From contig NZ_SAIY01000001.1 of assembly GCF_010560025.1 (NCBI RefSeq), forward strand, positions 372,001-436,000: a stretch of DNA of 64,000 nucleotides, read 5' to 3'. The stretch's first letter is position 1; each line of letters begins with the position of its first letter. Below are positions 25,773 through 35,505 of the stretch, one piece after another. The notes under the pieces were generated by a model. It was not told the DNA's origin, ran no database searches, and was given only the letters and a program-made list of their open reading frames with translations. This DNA is from Verrucosispora sioxanthis. GTDB lineage: Bacteria; Actinomycetota; Actinomycetes; Mycobacteriales; Micromonosporaceae. The position numbers and the translations under genes were made by a program.

Positions 25773-28700
25773 CTACCCCCGCGCCGCCTTCGCCAGCCCC
25801 CGTTCGACGGCCGCGACGAGCTGCGGGCGCAGTTCCTCGGGCCGGATGATGGCGTCCACCGAGCCGACCTCGACCGCCCGCTGGATGCTGTGCACGCCGT
25901 CGAACTCGGCGGCCACCTCCGCCAGCTTCTCCGCCCGCACCGACGCGCGTACCTCCATCAGCCGCGTCACCAGCGCCGCCCGCTGCCCGCCGCTCGCCGC
26001 CGCGACGCGGGCCTCCAGCTCGGCCACCCGGGGATCCTTGGCGGTACGGGCGTCGACGTCGCCGGCGAACACCACGGCCGCGGCCGGTGCGCCGCCGATG
26101 ACGGAGGCGAACGAGCCCGCCACGGCGAGGACCGTCATGTTCGGGTTGAGCGCCTTGGAGAAGACCACGAACGCGCCACCGTGGTACCGCGAGATCACGC
26201 AGAAGACGATCGGTCCGTCGAAGTTGACGATCGCCCGGCCGATCTCCGCGCCGTACTCCAGTTGCAACTGGCGCATCGACTCCGGTGAGCCGTCGAAGCC
26301 GGAGAGGTTGGCCAGCACCACGAGCGGCCGGTTTCCGCTTGCCGCGTTTATCGCCCGGGCGGCCTTCTTGGACGAACGCGGGAAGAGCGTGCCGGCGGTG
26401 TAGGTGTCCGGCCCGTCGGTGGGCGGGAACCCGCGCCGGGGCACCGAGCGGGACTCGATGCCGAGCAGGCACACCGGGATGCCGCCGAGGTGCACGTCCT
26501 GCACGACCGCCGTCTCGGCGTCGGCCATGCCCGCCCAGCGTTCCAGCACCGCGTGGTCCTGGTCGGCCAGGGCCCGCATCAGCGTACGGATGTCGAATGC
26601 CTTCTTGCGGTCGGGGTTGCGTTCCCGGGAGAAGATCTCGCCAACGGTGGTGAAGTCGCTGTCCGGCACGGCGTGCGGGTAGTCGGAGATGTCGCGGTCG
26701 ATCGGGTCGGTGGTGACCGCACGACGTGGTCCGCTCTCCCCCGGTGCCACGTAGGCGTGGTCGTGGTACGCCATCAGCACCCGGTGGGCGCCGCGCAGGT
26801 CCGGCGCCCAGTACTGGGCCTGACCGTTGGGACCCATCACCCGGTCGTAGCCGCCGATGCCGAAGTTGTCCTCGGCGGAGACCCCACCGGAGAAGTCGAG
26901 CGACTGCTTGCCGGTCAGCACCATCGCCGAGTCGGGCGTCATCACCAGGATTCCCCGGGTGTGCATGAGCATCGTGGCCTCGGCGTTCCAGTACGGCTGG
27001 GCACCCACGGTGATTCCCGCGACGACGATGTTGATCTCACCACCGGCCTGGGTGAACTCGACGATCCGCTTGAGCGCGGCGGCCACCCAGTCCATGTTCT
27101 CGGTGCCCGAACTCATCGAGATCCGCGCGCCGGCCGACAGCGCGAACCAGTCGACCGGTACCCGCATCCGCTCGGCCAGGTCGAGCGCGGCGATCACCCG
27201 GACGCACTCCGGCTCGGCCAGCGCGCCCAGCGCCCTGGTCGGATCGCCGAGCAGCACCACCCGGGTGACACCCTCCGGATAGCGCTCGGTGGGCGTGCTC
27301 GCCACACCGACGACGATGCCCGCCGTGTTCTGGCCCTTGGGTCGCCGCACCGGCACCAGTTCGCCGGAGTCGGTCAGGTCGTGCTCGACGAAGCTGCCGT
27401 TACGGCCGGCCAGCAGCTCGGTCAGCTCGTACGGGTAGGTGGTGCCGCGCCGCCGAGCCGACAGCACCTTCTGCCGGTAGTCGTCGAGCGGTTGGATCAG
27501 CTCCGTCGTCGGCTCGGTGACGGAGATGCGCATGCCCTCGGCGTAGGAGATCTGCACCGCGATGTCGGTCAGCTCACCGGTGTCCGCGTCCCGCTGGCGG
27601 CCGAGGAACAGCACCTCCTCCAGTCCGGCGTCCGCCGTGATCGGAAGCACCCGCTGAGCGACGGTGTTCAGCTCCTCGATGCTCAGCTCGTTGGGCGGCC
27701 AGACGAAGATGGTGATCCGGTTGGTGTCGAACCGCTTCTTCGCCGGGCGCTGGGCCTGCACCTTGCGGATCGCGTCGAGGCAGGCGTCGAGCGCACCCTC
27801 GACCGCGGGCAGCGCCAGGATCCGACCGTCGGTGTCACGCAGCGGGGTGAGGTCGCGTACCTGGGCCATCGCGGCCAGCCGCTCGTCGGCCGGATTGTCC
27901 GGGGCGACGCAGTGGAAGAGGTACACCTCCTCGTCGGCCGAGGGCAGCCGGGTCAGGTCGAAGTTGCGCAGCCGGGGCAGTTGCAGACGCTGGGCGATCA
28001 GCGGGTGCAGGCCCCGGATCACCCGGTCCTCGCCCAGGTCGGGCCGGAAGGTGAAGTGGTGGTGCATCTCGGCGCCGTTACGCCCGGCGACGGAGATCGT
28101 CACCCGCTGGAGCATGTCCAGCAGGCCGGCATTGTCGAGCACCTCCCGCAGGGTCGCGGCCATCGCCTCCGCGTCGGGCTGCTCGGCCCAGGTCAGGTAC
28201 ACGTCGGCGACTGACGGCGCACGATCGCCGCCCGCCATCAGCGACACCGAGCCGTCCGCGCCGACCAGCGCGGCGATCTTCGTCAGGGTCGCCGGCAGCC
28301 CGGCGAAGTCCGTGGCCGCGGCGACCAGTCGGAAGCGTTCGCCGTCGCGGTCGTACCCGGCGGTGAAGAACGACCGCCCCGCCACCTCGACGGCTCGGGC
28401 ATCGCTCGCACCACGGCTGCCGTAGTAGCGGCGACTGAGCACCTCCAGCATCGGGCCATGGTCGACGCCCGGCCGGCCGATGCGCTGGGCGAGCAGCCGG
28501 ACCAGCGGCTCCGGTGAGGCGACCATCGTCGCGATCCGCTCGGCCCGGTCGGGCGCGCCGGGGTCGCGGTCGAGGTGACGCAGGTTGCGCCGCACGTCGG
28601 CGTACACCTCGGCCCGCTTGCGACGCAGCATCGGCTGCGCCGCCCAGCGGAACACCACGCTGCGGGCGAGGTCGCCGATCACCGGGAAGCGGCGCTGGGT

Positions 28701-31271
28701 GGCGAAGATCAGGTGTTCCAACGCCTGACCGACCAGCTCGCGCAGGCTGTCGGCCGGCGGCGGCTCGGTCAGCCACCGTTGCAGGAAGGTGACGACCACC
28801 TTCGCATCGGCCGCCGCCCGCTGCTGGGCGAGGAAGATCCGGAAGACGGCCTCCTCCAGCTCCGGGGTCCGTTCGAAGTCCTCGACGCCGTAGTGGGCTA
28901 GCACCCGGGCGAGCCGCTGACGGAACGTCTCCGGCAGGGCGGCCCGCTCGACGTCGAGGCACTGGAGGTAGGTGTGGAAGTACTCACGCGGGCTGTGCAC
29001 CCGGGTGTCGGTCCTGGTCTCCTCGCCGGCCGGCCGGTTGCGGCTGAGCTCGGACAGGTCGGCGAAGACCTGGAGCAGCTCGACCTCCTCCTCCAGTGGC
29101 CGGTGCGGCAGTTCGGCCCGGGCAGCCAGGTACGCGGCGAGGACGCGGCGCTCGTCACGCGGGTCCAGGTCGTAGCCGAGCAGCAGACTGCGCAGGTCGG
29201 CGATGCCCCGCGCGACCCGGTCGCCGGCCGACAGGCCGGTCGGCTCGGGCGGCAGTTCCAGGTCGACGGCGGTGGACTCGGCGACCTCGCTCACGGTCGG
29301 ATCACCGAGCGGCTCCAGGCGCAGCAGCGGTGCGCCGGTCTCCACCTGGCTGCCGACGGAGACCAGGCACTCGCGCACCTTCGCCGCGAACGGGGCGCGC
29401 AGCACGGTCTCCATCTTCATGCTCTCCAGCACCAGCACCGGCGCGCCGGCCTCGACCTCGTCGCCCACCGCGAGCGGGGTCGCCACGACGAGCGCGGGTG
29501 ACAGGGAGCGCAACACGCCGCCCTCGTCGCGGCTGACCCGGTGCGTGACGCCGTCCACCTCGACCAGGTGGATGGGTCCGTGGGTGTCGGTGACCAGCCG
29601 GAACCGCCGACCGTTGACCAGGATCCGTCCGCTGTGCTCGTCGTAGCGCTCCAGTTCGACGTCCACCGTCGCCGTCTCACCGACGCCGACCCGGAACCGG
29701 TGTGGGCCGGTCTGCGCGACGGAGACCCGGTAGGTCGCGCCGCGCAGCTTCAGGTCGATCGGCCGGCCGCTGACGTGCTGGACCTGGGGACGGCCGCCGT
29801 GCGCGGTGGAGAGCAGGCGCTGCCGCTCCACGTGCGCCTCGTCCTCGTACGCCTCGATGGCGGCGGCGGCCAGCGCCACCCCGGAGTGCCGGGTGCAGAC
29901 CAGGCGGCCCTGCGCGCGGACCCGGTCGATCCAGCCGGTGTCGGCGCTGGCGTCGATCACCTCGGGCTGGTCCAGCAGGTCGAGCAGGAAGCTCTTGTTG
30001 CTCGCACCACCCTCGATGATCACCGTGGTCTCGGTGACCGCGCGGCGCAACCGGCTCAGCGCCTCGTCGCGACTGCGGCCGTACGCGATGATCTTCGCGA
30101 TCATCGAGTCGAAGTCGGCGGGGATCACGTCGCCCTCGCTGACCCCGGTGTCCACTCGCACGCCGGGTCCGCTGGGCAGCACCAGGCGCACGATGCGACC
30201 GGGCGACGGGGCGAAGTCCCGGTCGGGGTCCTCGGCGTTGAGGCGGGCTTCCACGGCGTGCCCCGCCTCGACCGGGATCCGGTCACCGAGCCGTCCCCCG
30301 GCGGCCACCTGGATCTGCGCCTTCACCAGGTCGAAGTCGGTGGTGGCCTCGGTGATCGGGTGCTCCACCTGCAACCGGGTGTTGACCTCCAGGAAGGCGA
30401 ACATCCGGTCACCCGGGTGGTAGAGGAACTCCACGGTGCCCGCGCCCCGGTAGTCCACGGCCAGCGCGAGCCGCTCGGCCGCCTCCTTCAGCTCGCGGGT
30501 CTGCTCGGCGGAGAGCACCGGCGAGGCGGACTCCTCGATCACCTTCTGGTTGCGTCGCTGCACCGAGCAGTCCCGTACGCCCAGCGCCCACGCGGTGCCC
30601 TGGCCGTCGGCGATCACCTGCACCTCGACGTGCCGCGCACCGGTGACCAGCCGCTCCAGGAAGACCACACCGCTGCCGAACGCGCGCTGCGCCTCCAGGC
30701 TCGTGCGCTCGTACGCCTCGGCGAGTTCGGTGTCGCTGCGCACCACCCGGATGCCCCGGCCACCCCCACCCGCGGTCGCCTTCAGCATCAGCGGGTAGCC
30801 GATCTCGGCCGCGGCGCGCTGGGCCGCGTCGAGGCTCTCCACCGCGCCGCGACTCCACGGCGCCACCGGGACGCCGACCTCCTCGGCGATCAGCTTCGCG
30901 CCGATCTTGTCGCCGAGCTTGCGCATCGCCTCCGGGCTCGGACCGATGAAGGTGACGCCGTTCTTCTCGCACAGCTCGGCGAAGGCCGGATCCTCGGCCA
31001 CGAAGCCCCAACCCACCCAGGCCGCGTCGGCGCCGGTGTCGTGCAGCGCCCGTTCCAGGACCCGGTGGTCCAGGTACGGTCGGGCGGACGCGGGCCCGAG
31101 GCAGTAGCTGTGGTCGGCCTCGCGTACGAAGGTGGCCAACCGCTCCGCCTCGGTGTAGAGCGCGACGGTCTCGATCGGCGGGGCGTCGGTCTCGGCATTG
31201 AGCTCGCGAACAGCGTGGATCAGCCGCATGGCGGCCTCTCCCCGGTTGACGATGGCGATGCGGCTGAACAC
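25773..31271 (-). CDS. Single-chain multidomain acyl-CoA carboxylase (BC-BCCP-central-CT)
   Basis: 1832 residues from GTG 31271 (GGAGG upstream). Residues about 1-450 are biotin carboxylase: opening motif IVNRGEAAMRLI, ATP-grasp glycine loop KATAGGGGRGIRVV, catalytic EVNTRLQVEHP near 295. A biotin-carrier domain follows, with Lys619 in ESMKMET. About 680-1230 is a helical central region like that of eukaryotic ACC. About 1250-1810 is carboxyltransferase, with SAGARISMSSG near 1377, the GGYDRVMGPNG segment, and NLSGFDGSPESM near 1657. It would carboxylate acetyl-CoA or another acyl-CoA using ATP and bicarbonate, in the cytoplasm. Most actinobacteria use separate alpha, beta and epsilon subunits, so this eukaryote-like layout is notable. 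Biotin attachment needs a BirA encoded elsewhere. The acyl substrate is unknown. Confidence 0.92.
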   Translation of the reverse strand: MFSRIAIVNRGEAAMRLIHAVRELNAETDAPPIETVALYTEAERLATFVREADHSYCLGPASARPYLDHRVLERALHDTGADAAWVGWGFVAEDPAFAELCEKNGVTFIGPSPEAMRKLGDKIGAKLIAEEVGVPVAPWSRGAVESLDAAQRAAAEIGYPLMLKATAGGGGRGIRVVRSDTELAEAYERTSLEAQRAFGSGVVFLERLVTGARHVEVQVIADGQGTAWALGVRDCSVQRRNQKVIEESASPVLSAEQTRELKEAAERLALAVDYRGAGTVEFLYHPGDRMFAFLEVNTRLQVEHPITEATTDFDLVKAQIQVAAGGRLGDRIPVEAGHAVEARLNAEDPDRDFAPSPGRIVRLVLPSGPGVRVDTGVSEGDVIPADFDSMIAKIIAYGRSRDEALSRLRRAVTETTVIIEGGASNKSFLLDLLDQPEVIDASADTGWIDRVRAQGRLVCTRHSGVALAAAAIEAYEDEAHVERQRLLSTAHGGRPQVQHVSGRPIDLKLRGATYRVSVAQTGPHRFRVGVGETATVDVELERYDEHSGRILVNGRRFRLVTDTHGPIHLVEVDGVTHRVSRDEGGVLRSLSPALVVATPLAVGDEVEAGAPVLVLESMKMETVLRAPFAAKVRECLVSVGSQVETGAPLLRLEPLGDPTVSEVAESTAVDLELPPEPTGLSAGDRVARGIADLRSLLLGYDLDPRDERRVLAAYLAARAELPHRPLEEEVELLQVFADLSELSRNRPAGEETRTDTRVHSPREYFHTYLQCLDVERAALPETFRQRLARVLAHYGVEDFERTPELEEAVFRIFLAQQRAAADAKVVVTFLQRWLTEPPPADSLRELVGQALEHLIFATQRRFPVIGDLARSVVFRWAAQPMLRRKRAEVYADVRRNLRHLDRDPGAPDRAERIATMVASPEPLVRLLAQRIGRPGVDHGPMLEVLSRRYYGSRGASDARAVEVAGRSFFTAGYDRDGERFRLVAAATDFAGLPATLTKIAALVGADGSVSLMAGGDRAPSVADVYLTWAEQPDAEAMAATLREVLDNAGLLDMLQRVTISVAGRNGAEMHHHFTFRPDLGEDRVIRGLHPLIAQRLQLPRLRNFDLTRLPSADEEVYLFHCVAPDNPADERLAAMAQVRDLTPLRDTDGRILALPAVEGALDACLDAIRKVQAQRPAKKRFDTNRITIFVWPPNELSIEELNTVAQRVLPITADAGLEEVLFLGRQRDADTGELTDIAVQISYAEGMRISVTEPTTELIQPLDDYRQKVLSARRRGTTYPYELTELLAGRNGSFVEHDLTDSGELVPVRRPKGQNTAGIVVGVASTPTERYPEGVTRVVLLGDPTRALGALAEPECVRVIAALDLAERMRVPVDWFALSAGARISMSSGTENMDWVAAALKRIVEFTQAGGEINIVVAGITVGAQPYWNAEATMLMHTRGILVMTPDSAMVLTGKQSLDFSGGVSAEDNFGIGGYDRVMGPNGQAQYWAPDLRGAHRVLMAYHDHAYVAPGESGPRRAVTTDPIDRDISDYPHAVPDSDFTTVGEIFSRERNPDRKKAFDIRTLMRALADQDHAVLERWAGMADAETAVVQDVHLGGIPVCLLGIESRSVPRRGFPPTDGPDTYTAGTLFPRSSKKAARAINAASGNRPLVVLANLSGFDGSPESMRQLQLEYGAEIGRAIVNFDGPIVFCVISRYHGGAFVVFSKALNPNMTVLAVAGSFASVIGGAPAAAVVFAGDVDARTAKDPRVAELEARVAAASGGQRAALVTRLMEVRASVRAEKLAEVAAEFDGVHSIQRAVEVGSVDAIIRPEELRPQLVAAVERGLAKAARG

Positions 31272-31575
31272 CGAGCAGGCCTCCGGAAGATCGTCCTGAC
31301 AGGAGGGGACGCTCCCTCGGACAGGGGGTCCCGCTCAACCAACCTTCGTGGCTACCGGCGGGTAAGGAAGACGTGGGAACTGCCACCTCCGGACAACGGA
31401 TTTTGTCGGGACCCTCCAACGCCACGCTTGGACCCGGACGACGGGTGGCCCGGGTCACCCCGGACGGGCCCCGAACGACCACACCGGGTCGAGGCGGCAA
31501 ACACCCTGCGTGGCGGTCAAATCTCCCAAGATCATCAACATTTCCCTGACGGACCTGGTGCTATACGGTCAGCGG
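31272..31575. other. Divergent spacer upstream of the single-chain carboxylase
   Basis: 304 bases between the carboxylase start and a small plus-strand gene. I see the carboxylase ribosome-binding site (GGAGG) but no clear promoter, hairpin or repeat. Confidence 0.4.
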
Positions 31576-31797
31576 GTGAGAGTTGAGCGTCACTGGTGGA
31601 ACGGCGACCACACCCCACGCGGACGTCGCGACGTCTACATCCGCACGGACGGTGAGTCGTGGGAGGTTGAGGCCCGGGCCGGCGGCGGCACCGGCCGCTC
31701 CAAGATCTACCCCTGCCCAGGCCGCAAGTCGGCGGAGATCCTGGCCGGAGCGTGGATGGGCGGCCAGAGCCGCTGGCGGGTCGTGGCACCCTCCTGA
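31576..31797 (+). CDS. Small conserved-looking hypothetical protein
   Basis: 73 residues from GTG 31576; an upstream start at 31510 is open but adds an unlikely leader. The protein is basic and Trp-rich (RVERHWWNGDHTPRGRRDVY, GESWEVEARAGG, AGAWMGGQSRW). It looks like a compact beta-rich domain with no signal or membrane segment. I do not recognise a family. Codon use has the strong third-position G/C bias of real genes here. It is divergent from the carboxylase and 163 bases upstream of the helicase. Confidence 0.6.
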   Translation: MRVERHWWNGDHTPRGRRDVYIRTDGESWEVEARAGGGTGRSKIYPCPGRKSAEILAGAWMGGQSRWRVVAPS

Positions 31798-31960
31798 ACC
31801 TCACCGGCAGCCGGCCCGCCGCCGGTCGGGTAGGCTGACCATGCGACCCGCCCGACGGCGGGTCCGATTCGATGCCCCAGACCCCGCGCCGTCGACGCGC
31901 CAGGCCACGGCCGGCAACGCAGCGCCGGATGGGACGTCCCCTTCGACGTTCGGAGCCTTC

Positions 31961-33447
31961 ATGGCGGCACGCCGCCCGCAGCAACAGACCACCCCGCCCA
32001 CCGTCCCGACCTTCGCCGAGCTGGGCGTGCCCGCCGCACTCACCCGGGTGCTGACCGCGACGGGGGTGGACCAGCCATTCCCGATCCAGGCCGCCACGCT
32101 GCCCGACGCCCTGGCCGGTCGCGACGTGCTCGGTCGGGGCCGCACCGGTTCGGGCAAGACGTACGCCTTCGCCCTGGCGGTGCTCACCCGGCTGGCCGCC
32201 ACCGCCACGCCCCGCCGGCCTGGCGACCCGGGCGCTCATCCTCGCGCCCACCCGGGAGCTGGCCACCCAGATCGACAGCGTGATGGCGCCGCTGGCCCAG
32301 GCGCTGTCGCTGCGCACCATGACCGTCTTCGGCGGCGTCGCCGCGCGGCCGCAGATCGCCGGTCTGCGCGCCGGGGTCGACGTGCTGGTGGCCTGCCCGG
32401 GCCGGCTCGCCGACCACGTGCAGGCCGGACACGCCCACCTGGACGCCGTCGAGATCAGCGTGCTCGACGAGGCCGACCACATGGCCGACCTGGGGTTCCT
32501 GCCGACCGTCCGCCGGCTGCTGGAGCTGACCCCGCGCGGTGGGCAACGGCTGCTCTTCTCCGCCACCCTGGACTCCGGCGTCGACGTGCTGGTGCGGCGT
32601 TTCCTCACCGATCCGGTGGTGCACAGCGTCGACTCTCCCCGGTCGCCGGTCGCCGCGATGACGCACCACGTGCTGCACGTGCAGGCCGAGGACCGGTTCG
32701 CCGTGCTTGTCGACCTGACTGCCGCGCCGGGCCGGACGGTGGTGTTCACCCGCACCAAGCGCGGCGCCAAGACCCTCACCCGCCGGCTGGTCGCGGCCGG
32801 GGTCGCCGCAGTGGAGCTGCACGGCAACCTGGCCCAGGGGGCGCGCACCAGGAACCTCAAGGCGTTCTCCGACGGCACGGTGCGGACGCTGGTGGCCACC
32901 GACATCGCGGCGCGGGGCATCCACGTCGACGACGTGGCCCTCGTGGTGCACGCCGATCCACCCGTGGAGCACAAGGCGTACCTGCACCGGTCGGGGCGTA
33001 CCGCCCGGGCCGGCGCGGCCGGGACGGTCGTCACGCTGATGACCGACACGCAGGCCCCGGAGGTGCGGGAGCTGACCCGCAAGGCGGGCATCGCGGCGAC
33101 CACCACCCGACTGCGTCCCGGGGACGCGCTGCTGCGTGAGCTCGCGCCGGGGAACGCACGCTCGCGGTCGCGCCGGCCGCCGGAACCCCAGCCACCCGGC
33201 GGAGGTGCCGTCCGCACCCACTGGCCGCCGTCGACGCGGCGGCAAACCCGCCCAGACCAGCGCGACCCGCTCCGCTTCAGCGAACTCGGGGCGGGCGGTA
33301 CCGGCCGGCTCGGTGCGGTCCGCGTCGGCCGGCACCGGGCGATCCGGTGCCGCCCGGCCGAGCGTCGGGCAGGCCGGTGCCGCCCGCTCCGGTGCGGCGG
33401 CGTTCTCCGCCCGGGCCCGGCCCGGCGGGCGTGGCGGCGGGCGCTGA
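31961..33447 (+). pseudogene. DEAD-box RNA helicase with at least two frameshifts
   Basis: Starts at ATG 31961 (GGAG 5 bases upstream). The Q motif region (FPIQAATLP) and motif I (GRTGSGKT) are in the first frame. Near 32219 an extra C in CGGCCTGG moves the reading to the third frame. That frame carries PTREL, DEAD (VLDEADHM), SAT, VFTRTK, ATDIAARG and HRSGRTARAG, so the full motif set is present but split. Past about 33145 the basic Gly/Arg-rich tail (GRRRRGGKPAQTSA) reads only in another frame and ends at TGA 33445-33447, shortly before a terminator; one or two more indels are needed. Repaired, it is a 495-residue RhlE-like helicase that unwinds RNA. Assembly error in GC runs is likely. Confidence 0.85.
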
Positions 33448-33487
33448 GCGGCACCCCACCCCCGACGACCTGGACGATCCACCCGAG

Positions 33488-33518
33488 CGCCCGCCGGCGA
33501 TGCCGGCGGGCGTTTCTT
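33488..33518 (+). terminator. Rho-independent terminator after the helicase
   Basis: Perfect 11-bp stem CGCCCGCCGGC (33488-33498) with its complement at 33502-33512, a 3-base loop, then TTTCTT. It marks the true end of the helicase gene. Confidence 0.85.
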
Positions 33519-33565
33519 GCGCCGTCCGCATACCTAGAACTACTATGCCTCACAGTTCTAGGTAT
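33517..33565 (+). promoter_or_regulatory. PadR promoter with perfect 12-bp operator dyad
   Basis: ATACCTAGAACT (33530-33541) and AGTTCTAGGTAT (33554-33565) are exact inverted copies 12 bases apart. A promoter fits around them: TTGCGC (33517-33522), 18 bases, then TACTAT (33541-33546) lying within the dyad. PadR regulators typically bind such dyads and repress their own operon, so autoregulation is very likely. Confidence 0.75.
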
Positions 33566-33583
33566 TGGTGGTGGGAGAATCTC

Positions 33584-33958
33584 ATGAAGGTCACCAAGGA
33601 TCTCGTCGCCGCCTCGGCGACGCCGATGGTGCTCGGCATCCTGGCCGACGGGGAGAGCTACGGGTACGCCATCCTCAGGCGGATCAACGAGCTGTCCGAC
33701 GGCGAGCTGGACTGGACCGAAGGGTTGCTCTATCCCCTGCTGCACCGGCTCGAACGGCTCGGTCACGTGGAGTCGAGCTGGCAGTCGGTCCCCGGGGAAC
33801 GGCGACGCAAGTACTACCGCATCACCGACAGCGGCCTGGCCGAGCTGGCCGAGCAACGTCGCCAGTGGGACACCGTGGTGAGCGCCCTCAAGGCGATCTG
33901 GGTCGACCCCGGCGACGTGCGGCGTCTGGCGACGATTCCCCTCGGAGGTCTGGCATGA
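33584..33958 (+). CDS. PadR-family transcriptional regulator
   Basis: 124 residues from ATG 33584 with GGGAG upstream. A winged helix-turn-helix of the PadR type: TPMVLGILADGESYGYAILR, then LDWTEGLLYPLLHRLERLGH and the wing GERRRKYYRITDSGLAEL. The C-terminal helix would mediate dimers (PadR-s1-like subfamily). It sits under a perfect inverted-repeat operator. Its stop overlaps the next gene (ATGA), so regulator and membrane protein form one unit. Ligand unknown; drug or envelope stress is a common theme in the family. Confidence 0.9.
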   Translation: MKVTKDLVAASATPMVLGILADGESYGYAILRRINELSDGELDWTEGLLYPLLHRLERLGHVESSWQSVPGERRRKYYRITDSGLAELAEQRRQWDTVVSALKAIWVDPGDVRRLATIPLGGLA

Positions 33959-35355
33959 CCGCGCCCGGCAGCCCCGACGGCGGCACGACACCCTACGGAC
34001 CGGACGGGCTGGAGGCCCAGTTCGACCAGTGGCGTCACTACGTCCGACGTCGCCCGGAGTTGCAGCGCTCCGACGCCGAGGAGTTGGAGGACCACCTGCG
34101 CGGCTCGGTGGACGAGCTGATCGCCGCCGGTCTGCGCCCCGACGAGGCGTTCCTGGTCGCGGTCAAGCGGCTCGGCGGCCTCGACGAGCTGTCCCGCGAG
34201 TTCGCCCGGGAGCACTCGGAGCGGTTGTGGAAGCAACTGGTCCTCACCGGCGGTACCGATGATCCGGAGACGGACAACCGGTCCCGGCGCGACCTGGTCG
34301 CGATGATCGTCTGCGCGGTCGGCGCGGCCGTGTCGATCAAGCTACCGGCGTTGTTCGGCCAGGGTTTTGAACAGGACGGTGCCTTCTACGCACCCAACTT
34401 CGCGTTGTTCACGCTGCCCTGGCTGGCCGCGTACCTGGCCTGGCGGCGCCGGGCCGGGACGGCGGTGATCGGGGTGATGGTGGCGTTGTTCGCGCTCGGC
34501 GCGGTGGCCGCCAACGTCTACTCCCTCGCGGAGGACTCCCAGTCGCTGGTGCTGACCACCATCCACCTGCCGATAGCCCTGTGGTTCGTGGTCGGCCTGG
34601 CCTACGTCTCCGACGACCTACGCTCGTCGCGACGACGGATGGACTTCATCAGATTCACCGGCGAGTGCTTCGTCTACTTCGTCCTCATCGGCCTCGGCGG
34701 CGGCGTGCTGACCGCCTTCACGGTCGGCACCTTCCAGGCGATCGGCATCGACCCGGAGGGCTTCGTCTCGGAGTGGTTGCTGCCGTGCGGCGTGGTGGCC
34801 GCGGTGGTCGTGGCGGGTTGGCTCGTCGAGGCCAAGCAGAGCGTCGTCGAGAACATCGCCCCGGTACTCACCCGCCTGTTCACGCCGCTGTTCACCGCCG
34901 CGTTACTGGCCTTCCTGATCGCCATCGTCTGGACCACCGCCGGCATCAACGTCGAGCGGGAGGCCCTGATCCTGTTCGACCTGCTGCTGGTCGTGGTGCT
35001 GGGGCTGCTGCTCTACTCGATCTCGGCCCGCGACCCGCTGGCCCCGCCCGGCCTGTTCGACAGGTTGCAGCTCGCCCTCGTGGTCAGCGCGCTCATCATC
35101 GACGTGCTGGTGCTGTGGGCGATCACCGAACGGATCACCGAGTACGGCACCACCCCGAACAAGGCCGCGGCACTCGGTGAGAACGTCATCCTGCTGGCCA
35201 ACCTCGCCTGGTCGGCGTGGTTGGTGCTGGGATTCGTCCGTCGGCGCACCCCGTTCGCGGCCCTGGAACGCTGGCAGACCGGCTACCTACCGGTCTACGC
35301 CGGTTGGGCCTGGATCGTGGTGCTGCTCTTCCCCCCGCTGTTCAACTACCTCTGA
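33955..35355 (+). CDS. Permease-prefix-domain multi-pass membrane protein
   Basis: 466 residues from ATG 33955 (GGAGG upstream), overlapping the PadR gene by 4 bases. The N-terminal 75 residues (LEDHLRGSVDELIAAGLRPD, then FLVAVKRLGGLDELSREFA) are the helical prefix domain often found beside PadR regulators, where it is thought to be sensed by or paired with the regulator. About ten membrane helices follow (for example LVVVLGLLLYSISA and LPVYAGWAWIVVLLFPPLF). No transporter signature is recognisable. A role in envelope homeostasis is possible but speculative. Confidence 0.82.
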   Translation: MTAPGSPDGGTTPYGPDGLEAQFDQWRHYVRRRPELQRSDAEELEDHLRGSVDELIAAGLRPDEAFLVAVKRLGGLDELSREFAREHSERLWKQLVLTGGTDDPETDNRSRRDLVAMIVCAVGAAVSIKLPALFGQGFEQDGAFYAPNFALFTLPWLAAYLAWRRRAGTAVIGVMVALFALGAVAANVYSLAEDSQSLVLTTIHLPIALWFVVGLAYVSDDLRSSRRRMDFIRFTGECFVYFVLIGLGGGVLTAFTVGTFQAIGIDPEGFVSEWLLPCGVVAAVVVAGWLVEAKQSVVENIAPVLTRLFTPLFTAALLAFLIAIVWTTAGINVEREALILFDLLLVVVLGLLLYSISARDPLAPPGLFDRLQLALVVSALIIDVLVLWAITERITEYGTTPNKAAALGENVILLANLAWSAWLVLGFVRRRTPFAALERWQTGYLPVYAGWAWIVVLLFPPLFNYL

Positions 35356-35372
35356 TCCGCCACGCGCCCCGA

Positions 35373-35420
35373 GCGGCCACCGGCTAGCACTGACGGCAAT
35401 CGTCCGCGCCCGGTGGCCGC
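35373..35420. terminator. Hairpin between convergent genes
   Basis: GCGGCCACCGG (35373-35383) pairs exactly with CCGGTGGCCGC (35410-35420) across a 26-base loop, after the PadR operon and before the toxin gene on the opposite strand. Confidence 0.5.
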
Positions 35421-35505
35421 CTGCGCGCCGATCTTCCAGCTCCTGGCACCGGCAACCGCTTGAAGCGCCTTCATGCCGATCGACCACGCAGTGAGTGCCG
35501 GCGTC

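Noticed and set aside
26490..28214. Long plus-strand frames opposite the single-chain carboxylase
   Set aside because: His/Arg/Gly-rich shadows; the carboxylase frame carries all catalytic motifs without interruption.
33448..33587. Helicase frame continuing to 33587
   Set aside because: It would read through a rho-independent terminator and the PadR operator; the tail composition fits the frame that stops at 33447.
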